Shown piece by piece: positions 8,602-17,630 of a stretch of DNA of 64,000 nucleotides (positions are counted from its first letter, which is position 1; each line of letters starts with the position of its first letter). The notes beneath the pieces were generated by a model that was not told where the DNA came from, searched no databases, and worked only from the letters and a program-made list of their open reading frames with translations. The stretch is from Nocardiopsis listeri NBRC 13360 (GTDB lineage: Bacteria; Actinomycetota; Actinomycetes; Streptosporangiales; Streptosporangiaceae), in NCBI RefSeq assembly GCF_001570765.1, contig NZ_BCSH01000001.1:62001-126000 (forward strand), given 5' to 3'. The position numbers and the translations under genes are program-made.

Positions 8602-9582
8602 TCACACCTCGTTGACGGCTCTGCCTCGGTAACCGATGGGGCCCTCGCCGACCCGCTGGTAATAGCCGAGGAAGCCTGTCCGATCCTCCTCGAAGGCGAC
8701 CGAACCGGAGTTCTCCCGCTGGTCGCGCCAGGTGATCCGCTCCACCGGGGCGTCACCATCCTCGACCATCAGCCGCAGCTCCCCCGAGTTGTGCCAACGC
8801 TCGCCCCAGTGCTCTTCGGTGCGGAAGCGGTGCACGGTGGCCTCCTCCGTCCCCTCCGGGTAGGCCAGGCGCTGTTCCAGGTCACCCCGGTACTCGCTCA
8901 GCAGGCCATCGGCCGAGCGGTGGTAGCCGTGGAAGTCACCCAGTGCCGACTGGAAGCTGATCGCCGCCTCGGCTCCGTCGGCGTCGCGCCAGGAGAGCTG
9001 AGCGATCGGTGCCTTCTCACCCCGGTCGACGTACACCAGCAGCCGCTCGGCGGTTTCCCACTGTTGCTGTGGCCCCTGCGTGGAATGGACCCGCTTGCGG
9101 GTGGTGTAGCGAAGCACCGAGCGCCGGTCGGCGGCGGCGAGCATCGCGCGAACCGAGCGGTCGCGTTCGTCGATGGAGTCGACGCTGATCCGGTACAGCC
9201 ACAGCATCGTTCGAGCGTCCGTGCCGCTGCGCACCGTCACCACGTTGGGGCCGTCCGTTCGCAGCCACCCGCCGGGAACCGCGAAGTCGAGGTCCTGGGG
9301 CAGGTCGCCGCCGCCGGGGATGGTCAGGCGCGAGGCCACCGGTTCGCCGTTGACCAGCACGGTCAGCGGGGCATGCCCCGGGGAGCCCCCGTTCTTGGAG
9401 ACGAGCGCGGTCACCCGCAGGACGCCTTCGACGATCTGCTCGTCCAGGTAGAAGGTGAGATCGACCGAGCCTGCGGCGTCCAGCGTCATCTTGCTTCCGC
9501 CGAACCGGGCGTTCTCGCGGTCCACCTGAGCGTTGGCCACCCGGGCGGGACTGGCGGTGAGGTCGGCGTAGGTCGGTTCCAT
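8602..9582 (-). CDS. Beta-rich protein of unknown function with an internal duplication
   Basis: 326 residues, not confidently assigned. Residues 1-150 look like a beta-sandwich (LTVLVNGEPV, LDFAVPGGWL, NVVTVRSGTDART), as in galactose-binding-like or lyase-associated domains. Residues about 158-233 and 250-320 are two copies of one unit, each ending in a G-(D/F)-x-G-Y-(H/Y) strand and then YRG (GDFHGYHRSADGLLSEYRG versus TGFLGYYQRVGEGPIGYRG), with a shared (S/T)WRD in the middle. There is no signal peptide. GGAG precedes ATG 9582 at good spacing. It is convergent with the lactonase gene. Carbohydrate binding is a guess only. Confidence 0.7.
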   Translation of the reverse strand: MEPTYADLTASPARVANAQVDRENARFGGSKMTLDAAGSVDLTFYLDEQIVEGVLRVTALVSKNGGSPGHAPLTVLVNGEPVASRLTIPGGGDLPQDLDFAVPGGWLRTDGPNVVTVRSGTDARTMLWLYRISVDSIDERDRSVRAMLAAADRRSVLRYTTRKRVHSTQGPQQQWETAERLLVYVDRGEKAPIAQLSWRDADGAEAAISFQSALGDFHGYHRSADGLLSEYRGDLEQRLAYPEGTEEATVHRFRTEEHWGERWHNSGELRLMVEDGDAPVERITWRDQRENSGSVAFEEDRTGFLGYYQRVGEGPIGYRGRAVNEV

Positions 9583-9694
9583 GGGGACTCCTGGAGGAGG
9601 CCGCGGAGCTTCCCGGGAAGGGGGATGGGAGGAGATGGGGACGGGAAGCCCAACGGTGATGGTCGGAGGGTCACGCGGAGCGTACCGGAGGCAT

Positions 9695-10063
9695 ATGACA
9701 GACCCGACTTGCTCGAACGCCTCGAAGGGAACGATGGATCACTGCGCGAGGATCCCTCATACCGACGCACTGGTCGGCGCCATCCACATGGCCTCTTCGG
9801 ATATGGAGGCCCAGGTGGAGTGGCTGCGGGTCTCTGGTTCCCATTTTGATGAGTTCGACTTCCCCGAAGGTGTGGAGGAAGGAATCCTGGACGTCTTGGA
9901 GAGGGTGGACGAGTTGACGGAGGTGCACGGACTGGGACGTTTGGATGTTCCCCCGCCCTTTGCTCTTTCCTCCTCGGGGTGGGGCGAGGTCCGGGGTTCG
10001 GCGAAGGCCCTGCGCATGCTCATATGGGAATCGCAGTGGTCTGGCCTCGTGACCGATGGATGA
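9695..10063 (+). CDS. Hypothetical acidic protein, first of a two-gene unit
   Basis: 122 residues, not recognised. ATG 9695 is chosen because GGAGG lies four bases upstream; upstream in-frame starts give Gly-rich, non-protein-like sequence. The C-terminal half is acidic and helical (EEGILDVLERVDELTEV) and ends in a Trp-containing stretch (SGWGEVRGSAKALRMLIWES). The next gene starts 13 bases after its stop, so the two are probably co-transcribed. Small paired genes of this type beside a defence island may be immunity-like, but nothing here proves it. Confidence 0.6.
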   Translation: MTDPTCSNASKGTMDHCARIPHTDALVGAIHMASSDMEAQVEWLRVSGSHFDEFDFPEGVEEGILDVLERVDELTEVHGLGRLDVPPPFALSSSGWGEVRGSAKALRMLIWESQWSGLVTDG

Positions 10064-10075
10064 ATCGAGGAGGCC

Positions 10076-10465
10076 TTGAAGGTGGTACCGGGCCGCGTGG
10101 TAGGTCATGTCGTCCAGAAGATCGAGTACGCCTACGTGCTGATCGAGGCCGAGGGGGTCGGGGAGGAAGCGGATCACGGTGACTGGGACTCGGAAGTCAG
10201 TGCCGCGCATGCGATCGCGGGTTCTGTCGCCATCGCCGTCCGTGCCCCGATCGAGGGCGAGGTCGACGTGAGGGTCCTGCGTGCTGTTCCGCAGGAGGAA
10301 CTGCTGCCGCTGCTTGTGTTCGCGGGGAGATTGGAGAGCCCCGGCGGTGGATTCGTGATCTGCGACCCGCTGAACACCTTTCGGATCGAGTTCGTCTCTT
10401 CCGGGACATTCGAGGTCAGGGTGGACGACCACCAGGCCGCCGAGGTGCAGGTGTTGCTCGGATGA
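10076..10465 (+). CDS. Hypothetical protein, second of a two-gene unit
   Basis: 129 residues, not recognised. It begins with TTG 10076, preceded by a strong GAGGAGG at 10067. The protein alternates strands (VVQKIEYAYVLIEAEG, SVAIAVRAPIEGEVDVRVL, FRIEFVSSGTFEVRVDDHQA) and looks like a compact beta-rich domain with no membrane or signal segment. It follows the previous small gene by 12 bases. Function unknown. Confidence 0.6.
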   Translation: MKVVPGRVVGHVVQKIEYAYVLIEAEGVGEEADHGDWDSEVSAAHAIAGSVAIAVRAPIEGEVDVRVLRAVPQEELLPLLVFAGRLESPGGGFVICDPLNTFRIEFVSSGTFEVRVDDHQAAEVQVLLG

Positions 10466-10660
10466 AGGTGGTGCCCCTCGGCTGCGCGACCTCGGGTTTC
10501 GATCGCGCACTCCCGGGGTTCATGGTGCTTGCCGGCGAATCCGCCTGCCTGTGGCGTGGCGGGAAAGGTCGCTGCTGCGGTGCCCCCGTTGGAAGACCGC
10601 ACGCTTCTAAGGTGGTGAAACTCCCCAGGTCCTTACGGGCACAGGGATAGGATTTCGCCT

Positions 10661-12760
10661 ATGGCCACCCCCATTGCCGTTCGGCACGTCAAGAACGCCA
10701 TCCGCCGGTACTTCGCGGACTCGATCAACTTCAGTGACGCCCCTGGTAATTCCCTCCTGGATGAAGAACCCTCCTCCACTGCACTCACCAGAGGGCTGGC
10801 CGCGCTGGCCGTGGCGAAGCTCTCCGGCTGTGAACTGGACGAGGCCGGAGCCTCCGTTATCGATGGCACGGACGATGGCGGGATCGACGCCGTCCATGTC
10901 GACAGCAGCCGGAGCCGGTTGTGGTTGGTCCAGTCCAAGTGGAGGGCCAAGGGGAACGCCACGCTCAACTCCGAAGCCGTGTTGAAGTTCTGGGAGGGCG
11001 TCGGTCAGATCCTGTCCACCGAGGTGGTCGACTTCAACGAGCGCTTCCAGAAGAAGTGGCCCGACGTCCTCGACGCGATCGAGAACCCGTCGGTCAAGAT
11101 CACCGTCGTCATGGCACTCCTCGGTGATGATCCGGTCCACGAGAACATCAAGCGTAAGAACGACCAGCATGTCCACAAGCATGGTGTTGACACCATCGAC
11201 GTCGAATACCTGCACTTGAGCGACTTCCACCAGATCGTCAAGACCGGGATCGATCGTGCCCGGGTGGACCTGGACGTGATGGTCGACCGATGCAGCGAGT
11301 ACGAGGGCCCCTATCCCGCCTACTTCGGCATGGTCCCGGTCGGGCAGATCAAGGACTGGTACGAGGACCACGGTGATCGGCTCTTCGACCGCAACATCCG
11401 TCGATCGCTCGGCGTCACCGGGGTCAACCAGGAACTCATCGAGACCCTTAAATCCGAACCAGAACACTTCTGGTACTTCAACAACGGCATCACCGTGCTT
11501 GCGGACTCGGTACACAGGGGTGTGAAGTACAAGGGGGTCCCCGGAGGCAGCGGTCAATTGACGGTGGAGGGCGCCAGCATCGTCAACGGAGCCCAGACCG
11601 TCACCGCCATCCACCGTGCCGTCCGAGAGGACCCAAAGGTGGGGGAGCGCGCTCAGGTAGCGGTCCGTTTCATCTCCCTGGGTGAACAGGACGACGACTT
11701 CGGCGAGCGCGTCACCACCGCGACCAACACCCAGAACCAGGTGGAGCGACGCGACTTCGTGGCGCTGGACAAGGTCCAAGCCGAACTCCGGGACGACCTG
11801 GCGCTGACCCTGGGCAAGACCTACGCGCTCAAGCGGGGTGAGCAGATCATCCCCTCGCAGGACGTCGGTTGCACGGTTCGTGAGGCCACGCTGGCGCTCC
11901 TGTGCGCCGAGGCGCGCCCCGAATGGGTGGCCAGGGCCAAGGAGAACGAGGACGTTCTGTGGGGACCGGCGGCGGATCCCCTGTACAAGCGTCTCTTCGG
12001 CCCCGAACCCACCAGTGCGCGGGTTTGGAACAGTGTCCGCCTGTTCCGGGTGGCCCAAGAACGGTTGAAGTTCCTCGCCGATCAGCGGGAGGGGCGTGGC
12101 TCGGCCATCGCCGAACAAGGTCGGCTGTTCATCACCCACATGGTGTTCCAGAACACCGACACCAGCGAGATCGGTGACCTGGACTCGGACTGGGACACCG
12201 AGCTGGAGAATGCGGCCGAGTCCGTTGAACTTCTTCTGGACCTGACGATCCACTACGTGGACACGCTCTTCGGTAACACCAGCTATCCGCTCACCACCTT
12301 CAAGAACCCGGAGCGTTGCGAGCGGCTGAGTGAACACGTGCTCACCCACCTGGAGACCGGCCAGGCCGTGTCCCCAGAGGTACGAGCGGCCTACACTAAG
12401 CCTAAGAAGCAGCGCAAACCGCGCATGGTGAGCACTCTGGTAGACGCAGGCGCGATCGCGGAGGGCACCACCCTGGTGTTCGAGCCGCAGAGCGGGCCGC
12501 AGCGCAAGGGCATGCGCGCCTGGCTGGAGGAAGTGCCCGAACGGCGGTACGCCACGTGGGTCAATGACCGATCGCATCCGCTCTTGTGGGCCTGGGATGG
12601 TCAGCGGTACGCCCCGAGCACCCTGTCCTTGCGGATGATCCAGGAGGCCATGGGTAGCAAGGCACCCAAGGCCGTGCAGGGCCCCAAGCTCTGGTTCGTC
12701 CAGGGTGAGGGGTCCCTGGTGGAGTTGGCGGAGCAGGTTCTGCGCGGCGAGGCGGAGTAG
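10661..12760 (+). CDS. AIPR-family protein (abortive phage infection type)
   Basis: 699 residues with the AIPR signature: FDRNIRRSLGVTGVNQEL, then EHFWYFNNGITVLAD and GASIVNGAQTVTAIHRA. Near the N-terminus, DGGIDAVHVD followed by WLVQSKW gives the D...QxK pattern of PD-(D/E)XK (Mrr-like) nucleases. AIPR proteins are linked to phage abortive infection and restriction islands. It lies 160 bases upstream of hsdM on the same strand, so it is probably part of the restriction locus and may add a nuclease function (inference). No good ribosome binding site precedes ATG 10661. Confidence 0.85.
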   Translation: MATPIAVRHVKNAIRRYFADSINFSDAPGNSLLDEEPSSTALTRGLAALAVAKLSGCELDEAGASVIDGTDDGGIDAVHVDSSRSRLWLVQSKWRAKGNATLNSEAVLKFWEGVGQILSTEVVDFNERFQKKWPDVLDAIENPSVKITVVMALLGDDPVHENIKRKNDQHVHKHGVDTIDVEYLHLSDFHQIVKTGIDRARVDLDVMVDRCSEYEGPYPAYFGMVPVGQIKDWYEDHGDRLFDRNIRRSLGVTGVNQELIETLKSEPEHFWYFNNGITVLADSVHRGVKYKGVPGGSGQLTVEGASIVNGAQTVTAIHRAVREDPKVGERAQVAVRFISLGEQDDDFGERVTTATNTQNQVERRDFVALDKVQAELRDDLALTLGKTYALKRGEQIIPSQDVGCTVREATLALLCAEARPEWVARAKENEDVLWGPAADPLYKRLFGPEPTSARVWNSVRLFRVAQERLKFLADQREGRGSAIAEQGRLFITHMVFQNTDTSEIGDLDSDWDTELENAAESVELLLDLTIHYVDTLFGNTSYPLTTFKNPERCERLSEHVLTHLETGQAVSPEVRAAYTKPKKQRKPRMVSTLVDAGAIAEGTTLVFEPQSGPQRKGMRAWLEEVPERRYATWVNDRSHPLLWAWDGQRYAPSTLSLRMIQEAMGSKAPKAVQGPKLWFVQGEGSLVELAEQVLRGEAE

Positions 12761-12920
12761 CCGGGTTCCGACCGGCCGGCCCGGAGCCGAGGGGCGGGGA
12801 GGTCGTGGCCCGGCCTCCCCCGAAGCCGTTGATTCGGTCTTGTCCGAGCCCGCTCCTAAGCTGGGTTTCTCGCGTCGATGGGATCTGGAAACCAACGCGA
12901 ACACTTCAAGAGGGGACCCT

Positions 12921-15383
12921 GTGGTCACGCACGTCAAACTCACCTTGCCCCAGCTGGAACGGCACCTGTTCTCGGCGGCCGACATCCTGCGCGGGAGGAT
13001 GGACGCCTCCGAGTACAAGGAGTACATCTTCGGGATGTTGTTCCTGAAGCGTGCTTCGGACGAGTTCGTCGAACAGCAGGCCCAGGTGGTCCAAGAGCTC
13101 GTGGAGGATGGCCACACCCCTGAGGAGGCCGAGGAACTCAAGGAGGATCCCGTCTTCTACGACGGGGTGTTCTTCGTGCCGAAGGAGGCGCGCTGGGAGC
13201 GCCTTCGGAACAAGGTGCACACCAACGTCGGTAGCGAGCTGAACAAGGCGTTGGAGGCGTTGGAGGGCGCCAACCCCGAGCTGGAGGGCGTGGTCCAGCA
13301 CATCGACTTCAACGCCACCATCGGCAAGACCCGGCTGTCGGACCGCTCCCTCCGAGACCTGATCCAACACTTCAACAAGCACAGCCTGCGTGACGCCGAC
13401 TTCGAGTTCCCCGACCTGCTCGGCGCCGCCTACGAGTACCTCATCGGCCGGTTCGCCGACTCGGCGGGCAAGCGTGGTGGTGAGTTCTACACCCCGCGCC
13501 CGGTGGTGCGGATGATGGCTCAGCTCGTGGACCCGACCGAGGGTGAGAGCGTCTACGACCCGACCGCCGGTTCGGGCGGAATGCTCATCATGGCCAAGCA
13601 GCACATGGAGGAACAGGGTCGTAACCCCGACGACTTGAAGCTTGCCGGCCAGGAGCTCAACGGTGGTTCGTGGTCCATCTCCAAGATGAACCTGCTGCTG
13701 CACGGCATCCCCGACGCCGACCTGGAGAACGACGACACCCTCATCAACCCCCGACACGTCAGTGACGGCAAGCTGGACCGGTTCGAGGTGGTACTGGCCA
13801 ACCCTCCGTTCTCCCAGGTGTTCAAGGGGGAGGAAGCGCAGTTCGCCGACGCTCGGTATCGCTGGGGGAGGGTCAAGGACGACTCCAAGAAGGCCGACCT
13901 GATGTTCCTCCAGCATATGGTGGCGGTGCTGACCGAGGGGAGTGGCAGGGGCGCCACCGTCATGCCGCACGGTGTGCTTTTCCGGGGTGGTGAGGAACGC
14001 CAGATCCGCACCGAACTCGTGCGAGACGACTGCATCGAGGCGGTCATCGGTCTGGCGCCCAACCTGTTCTATGGGACGGGTATCCCGGCGTGCGTGATCG
14101 TCTTCCGGGCCCCGCGCAGCAAGCCGGCCCAGCGTAAGGACAAGGTGTTGTTCATCAACGCCGACCGGGAGTTCAAAGCGGGCAAGGCACAGAACCACCT
14201 GCTGCCCGAGCACACCGAAAAGGTCCTGTACGCCTACGAGAACTTCGCCGAGATCCCCGGATACTCGCGGGTGGTGGACCTGGAGGAGTTGAAGGATAAC
14301 GACTTCAACTTCAACATCCGCCGGTACGTGGACAACGCCCCGCCGCCGGAGCCACAGGACGTCTACGCCCACCTGCATGGTGGGGTGCCCGAAGCGGAGA
14401 TCGAGGCGAAGGCCGAGGACTTCGCGCGCATCGGCTTCAGCGTGGAGCACACGCTCATTCCACGTTCGGAAGGTAGCGATGGGGAACACGGGCCCTACCG
14501 GGACTTCGCGGCGGGATTGACCCGGGGGAATCTGGCCGCCCAGGTGTCCGGGGACATGGGTGTGCACGCCAAGCGCGCCGAGCTGTTCAAGGCCTTGGAT
14601 GAGTGGTGGCAGCGCCAGGGTGAGTTGGTAGTGGCATTGCCGGAGACCAAGCACCTGATGAAGGTGCGCCGGGAGCTGATCAACAGCTTCGTCGAAGCTC
14701 TGGAGCCGGTGGGATCGCTGGACCGGTTCGAGACCACTGGTGTGGTCGTGCGCTGGTGGGATGGGATCCAGTACGACATGCGGACCCTCGCGGCGAACGG
14801 GTTCGGTGGGGTGCTGGATGGCTGGATCACCAATATCGAGGATGGCCTGGAGGCGGCTCCGCCCAAGGATCCGGCCGAGCATCCGCTGGTGAAGGTGTTG
14901 CTTCCTGGGTACCTGGAGAAGCTGTCCGAAGCCGAGCAAGAGGCGTCGAAGCTGGACGCCCAGATCAAGGCCGCGACCCCAGAACCGGTCGAGAGTGATG
15001 ACGAGGCTGGGGACGAGGGAAGCGCAGGGGGAGGCGCGAAGAACTCGACGGCGGTGAGTGAGGCCGAGCTGAAGAACTTCAAGAAGCGGCGCACCGAAGC
15101 GAAAAAGAAGGTCAAGACCCTGCGTGAGGACTTGATCGCGGCGCTGAAGATGGAGCGTCAGGGGATGGGACACGAGAGGGAGCGTGCCTATGTTCTGGAC
15201 TTCGCCGAGCGGGAATTGGCGGGAGAGCTCCAAGAGTACTCCGACCAACAGCGGCGCGTGGTGGTGGGTGATTTGGAGAACTGGTGGGACAAATACCAGA
15301 CTTCACTGGAGCAGATCGAGGGTCGCCAGGAGAAGGCTGAGGCCAAGCTGAACGGTTTCCTAAAGGAGCTTGGGTATGTCTGA
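12921..15383 (+). CDS. hsdM: Type I restriction-modification methyltransferase subunit HsdM
   Basis: 820 residues. The N-terminal helical HsdM domain (QLERHLFSAADILRGRMD) is followed by the N6-adenine methyltransferase core: GGEFYTPRPVV, SAM motif DPTAGSGG (213-220) and catalytic NPPF (294-297). Classical HsdM is about 500-530 residues; this one carries a 300-residue C-terminal extension with acidic and coiled-coil segments, as in the long actinobacterial variants. GTG 12921 is chosen because AAGAGGGG precedes it; the upstream part of the open frame is not conserved-looking. Its stop overlaps the hsdS start by 8 bases. It methylates host DNA with HsdS and is required for restriction with HsdR. 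Confidence 0.95.
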   Translation: MVTHVKLTLPQLERHLFSAADILRGRMDASEYKEYIFGMLFLKRASDEFVEQQAQVVQELVEDGHTPEEAEELKEDPVFYDGVFFVPKEARWERLRNKVHTNVGSELNKALEALEGANPELEGVVQHIDFNATIGKTRLSDRSLRDLIQHFNKHSLRDADFEFPDLLGAAYEYLIGRFADSAGKRGGEFYTPRPVVRMMAQLVDPTEGESVYDPTAGSGGMLIMAKQHMEEQGRNPDDLKLAGQELNGGSWSISKMNLLLHGIPDADLENDDTLINPRHVSDGKLDRFEVVLANPPFSQVFKGEEAQFADARYRWGRVKDDSKKADLMFLQHMVAVLTEGSGRGATVMPHGVLFRGGEERQIRTELVRDDCIEAVIGLAPNLFYGTGIPACVIVFRAPRSKPAQRKDKVLFINADREFKAGKAQNHLLPEHTEKVLYAYENFAEIPGYSRVVDLEELKDNDFNFNIRRYVDNAPPPEPQDVYAHLHGGVPEAEIEAKAEDFARIGFSVEHTLIPRSEGSDGEHGPYRDFAAGLTRGNLAAQVSGDMGVHAKRAELFKALDEWWQRQGELVVALPETKHLMKVRRELINSFVEALEPVGSLDRFETTGVVVRWWDGIQYDMRTLAANGFGGVLDGWITNIEDGLEAAPPKDPAEHPLVKVLLPGYLEKLSEAEQEASKLDAQIKAATPEPVESDDEAGDEGSAGGGAKNSTAVSEAELKNFKKRRTEAKKKVKTLREDLIAALKMERQGMGHERERAYVLDFAERELAGELQEYSDQQRRVVVGDLENWWDKYQTSLEQIEGRQEKAEAKLNGFLKELGYV

Positions 15384-16578
15384 CTCTTTGAAATATGTTC
15401 CATTTTCTGAGCTGGCCCATGTCAATCCTGGTACTCAGCTTCCAGCTCGGGGGGAATGTACTTTCCTGAGTATGTCTGACGTTACAGATGATGGGAAAGT
15501 ATCGTCCTCTCAGGTGAGGGATGTTCGAGGGTCTGGTGGATATACTCCCTTTCGGGACCAGGATATTCTTTTCGCGAAAATCACCCCTTGTATGGAGAAC
15601 GGTAAGGGTGCTCTAGTAGAGAATCTGGTTTCCGGGTGTGGGTTTGGGAGTACAGAATTTCATGTCCTTCGAGCTGGTGGGCTCTCTGATAGTCGATTTA
15701 TTGCGCAGTGGGCGCAGTCTCGCCTGTTGAGGCAAAAAGCCGAAGCCTTCATGGTTGGATCTGCTGGGCAGCGGCGAGTTCCTTCAGCTTTCTTCTCGCA
15801 CTTCAATGTCCCATTCCTGAGCCTGGCAGAGCAGCGACGAATTGCTGATTTGCTTGATGCTATGGATGAGTCTATCGGTGCTTCTTCTGATTGTCTTAAA
15901 AAGCTCTCTCTGGCTAAAGATGGATTGGTGTCATATCTGTTCTTTGATGTTCTGGATGGCAGGCGTGGGCCTTTGATTGGAGTTGCCGATGTGGCCAGTG
16001 GTGTCACCTTAGGAGGGTCGATTGTAGGGGTGGGGGGAAAATTTCCATGTATCACAGTAGCCAACGTTCAAGATGGCCACTTGGACCTGAATGAAGTGAA
16101 GGAAATATTCCTTCCTGCCAGTGCTGCGGCGAGGTACACTCTTCGTCCTGGTGACTTTCTGATGACTGAAGGTGGTGATTTTGATAAGTTGGGTCGTGGT
16201 ACGGTTTGGCGGGGTGAAATTGAAGATTGCCTGTATCAGAATCACATTTTCAGGATCAGGTGTGATCAAAGTCGAATGCTTCCCGAATTTTTGTCGATAT
16301 ATTCTGCTTCCTGGTATGGGAAAAACTATTTCCGGCTAGCATCGAAGCAGAGTACAAACTTGGCTTCGATCAACTCGACCCAAGTTAAGTCCTTCCCTGT
16401 CCCGTTGGTCTCTCTAGAAGAACAGCGGCGCATCGTTTCGATCGTTCAGGCACACGATGAGCGGATCGCGGCGGAGAAGGCTCGGCTGGAGAAGCTGCGC
16501 AAGCTGAAGGCTGGGCTGATGGATGACCTGCTCACCGGGCGGGTGCGTGTGAACCAGCTTGACGAACTTCCCGTGTGA
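15376..16578 (+). CDS. hsdS: Type I restriction-modification specificity subunit HsdS
   Basis: 400 residues with two target-recognition domains separated by conserved helices: SLAEQRRIADLLDAMDESI at about 155 and its counterpart SLEEQRRIVSIVQAHDERI near the C-terminus, ending in KLKAGLMDDLLTGRV. ATG 15376 has GGAG at 15365 and overlaps the hsdM stop. The recognition domains are visibly AT-richer than all neighbours, as expected for rapidly exchanged specificity modules. The bipartite DNA target cannot be predicted. Confidence 0.94.
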   Translation: MSDSLKYVPFSELAHVNPGTQLPARGECTFLSMSDVTDDGKVSSSQVRDVRGSGGYTPFRDQDILFAKITPCMENGKGALVENLVSGCGFGSTEFHVLRAGGLSDSRFIAQWAQSRLLRQKAEAFMVGSAGQRRVPSAFFSHFNVPFLSLAEQRRIADLLDAMDESIGASSDCLKKLSLAKDGLVSYLFFDVLDGRRGPLIGVADVASGVTLGGSIVGVGGKFPCITVANVQDGHLDLNEVKEIFLPASAAARYTLRPGDFLMTEGGDFDKLGRGTVWRGEIEDCLYQNHIFRIRCDQSRMLPEFLSIYSASWYGKNYFRLASKQSTNLASINSTQVKSFPVPLVSLEEQRRIVSIVQAHDERIAAEKARLEKLRKLKAGLMDDLLTGRVRVNQLDELPV

Positions 16579-16602
16579 CTCCCAGGGTCGGGACACAGGG
16601 GC

Positions 16603-16629
16603 GTGGCCCGGGATGGGATCCCGGGCCAC
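16603..16629. terminator. Bidirectional terminator after hsdS
   Basis: A perfect 11-bp stem (GTGGCCCGGGA / TCCCGGGCCAC) with a TGGGA loop lies between hsdS and the convergent small gene. Confidence 0.72.
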
Positions 16630-16642
16630 GGTGGGTGTGTGG

Positions 16643-16927
16643 TCAGCGGAACGGGTTCATTCGGTGGGTGCGGTCAGGTCGTCGCCAGGGGGAGAAGCGC
16701 CGAGGGGTGGGCACCTTGGCCGGGTACCTGCTCGGCTGGATTCGTTCGATCTCCTTGGTCAGCGTCTGTGCGCTGTCGCCACTGACCAGCACCATCAGGC
16801 CCGTGTGCGCCGCCCAGTACTGGCCGGTGGAGTCTCCGTGCCAGATGGTCCAGCCCCGCTTTCGGAAGGTGGCCCGAAGCCGGCACAGGTGGTTCGCCAC
16901 GGGGACATCCAAAGTGTCCAGGGTCAT
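16643..16927 (-). CDS. Hypothetical 94-aa protein, third gene of minus-strand unit
   Basis: 94 residues, not recognised. N-terminal helix-strand region (NHLCRLRATFRKRGWTIWHG) followed by a strand pair (YWAAHTGLMVLVSGD) and an Arg/Pro-rich basic tail. ATG overlaps the previous stop as ATGA, which shows translational coupling and fixes the start. It belongs to a three-gene unit led by an anti-sigma-like ATPase, lodged between hsdS and hsdR. Function unknown. Confidence 0.7.
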   Translation of the reverse strand: MTLDTLDVPVANHLCRLRATFRKRGWTIWHGDSTGQYWAAHTGLMVLVSGDSAQTLTKEIERIQPSRYPAKVPTPRRFSPWRRPDRTHRMNPFR

Positions 16928-17178
16928 TTCCGACCACCGTCCTCACCCATGTGGGTCTCGTCCGTCGCGAGGATGGTGAGAGCTCGCCTCAACTCCTCCG
17001 GGCTCGCTGTCACGACCAGCTCGGGCCGGCCGTTGGCGTTGGTTCGGGTGCTGGTCGCGGTGAAGCAAGGCTTTCCGGGTTCCCCGCTCAACTCGCAGAT
17101 GAGGAAGTCGGGGAACTCCGCGCGCAGGCGCAGGACGGTTTCACTGGGCCGCAGGTGGTAGCCGGTCAAGGTGATCAC
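16924..17178 (-). CDS. Hypothetical 84-aa protein, middle gene of minus-strand unit
   Basis: 84 residues starting MITLTGYHLRPSETVLRLR. Short alpha/beta protein with PELVVTASPEELRRALTIL near the end; no recognised family. GTG 17178 is chosen because it overlaps the upstream gene's stop as GTGA and has GGGAG before it; the longer frame up to 17238 would run inside that gene. Its own stop overlaps the next ATG. It is probably co-translated with the ATPase and the 94-aa protein. Confidence 0.7.
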   Translation of the reverse strand: MITLTGYHLRPSETVLRLRAEFPDFLICELSGEPGKPCFTATSTRTNANGRPELVVTASPEELRRALTILATDETHMGEDGGRK

Positions 17179-17630
17179 CGCTCCCAACGGAGCTCGAAGA
17201 ACATGCCGGGGCCACGGCCCGACTCGAAGCGTCCCCACCGGGAGGCGAGGGCGTTCACCAGGAACAGCCCGCGTCCGTGTTCGGCGTCGGGGTCGGGGTC
17301 CGCTATATGGAACTTGGGGGAGCGGCCCTGTGCGTCTCGGACTTCCACGCGGAGGCGTTCGGGGGAGAAGAACACTCGGACGAAGTAGTCTCCGCCGGTG
17401 GTGTCGTGGGTCGGGTCCAGGGCGTGCAGTACCTGGTTGGTCGCCAGCTCCGAGAGCAGGAGCAGCGCGGTGTCGCTGATTTCCTCGGGAACACCGACGA
17501 TCTTCAGGCGTCGGCTGAGCCAGTCGCGGGCCTGGGTGACGCTTGAGTGCTCTCCGGAGAACCGGAAGGAGCAGCGGCGCAGCGGGATCCGCTGGCGCTT
17601 GGCAGCAATGGGAACGATACGGTTGACCAT
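17175..17630 (-). CDS. Anti-sigma-like ATP-binding protein (HATPase_c, RsbW-type)
   Basis: 151 residues with the GHKL ATPase N box (LLLLSELATNQVLHA), a G1-like box (LRVEVRDAQG) and the Gly-rich ATP lid (DAEHGRGLFLVNALASRWG). Actinomycetes have many such small proteins, related to RsbW/SpoIIAB, that bind sigma or anti-sigma antagonists or act as regulatory kinases. It heads a three-gene overlapping unit on the minus strand and is divergent from the XRE/DUF5753 and DUF397 genes, an arrangement common in these bacteria. The target is unknown. Confidence 0.85.
   Translation of the reverse strand: MVNRIVPIAAKRQRIPLRRCSFRFSGEHSSVTQARDWLSRRLKIVGVPEEISDTALLLLSELATNQVLHALDPTHDTTGGDYFVRVFFSPERLRVEVRDAQGRSPKFHIADPDPDAEHGRGLFLVNALASRWGRFESGRGPGMFFELRWER

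Noticed and set aside
10607-13141. 844-codon minus-strand frame
   Set aside because: Antisense shadow of the AIPR and hsdM genes, no recognisable domain.
12906-15248. 780-codon minus-strand frame
   Set aside because: Antisense shadow of hsdM; the methyltransferase motifs are on the plus strand.
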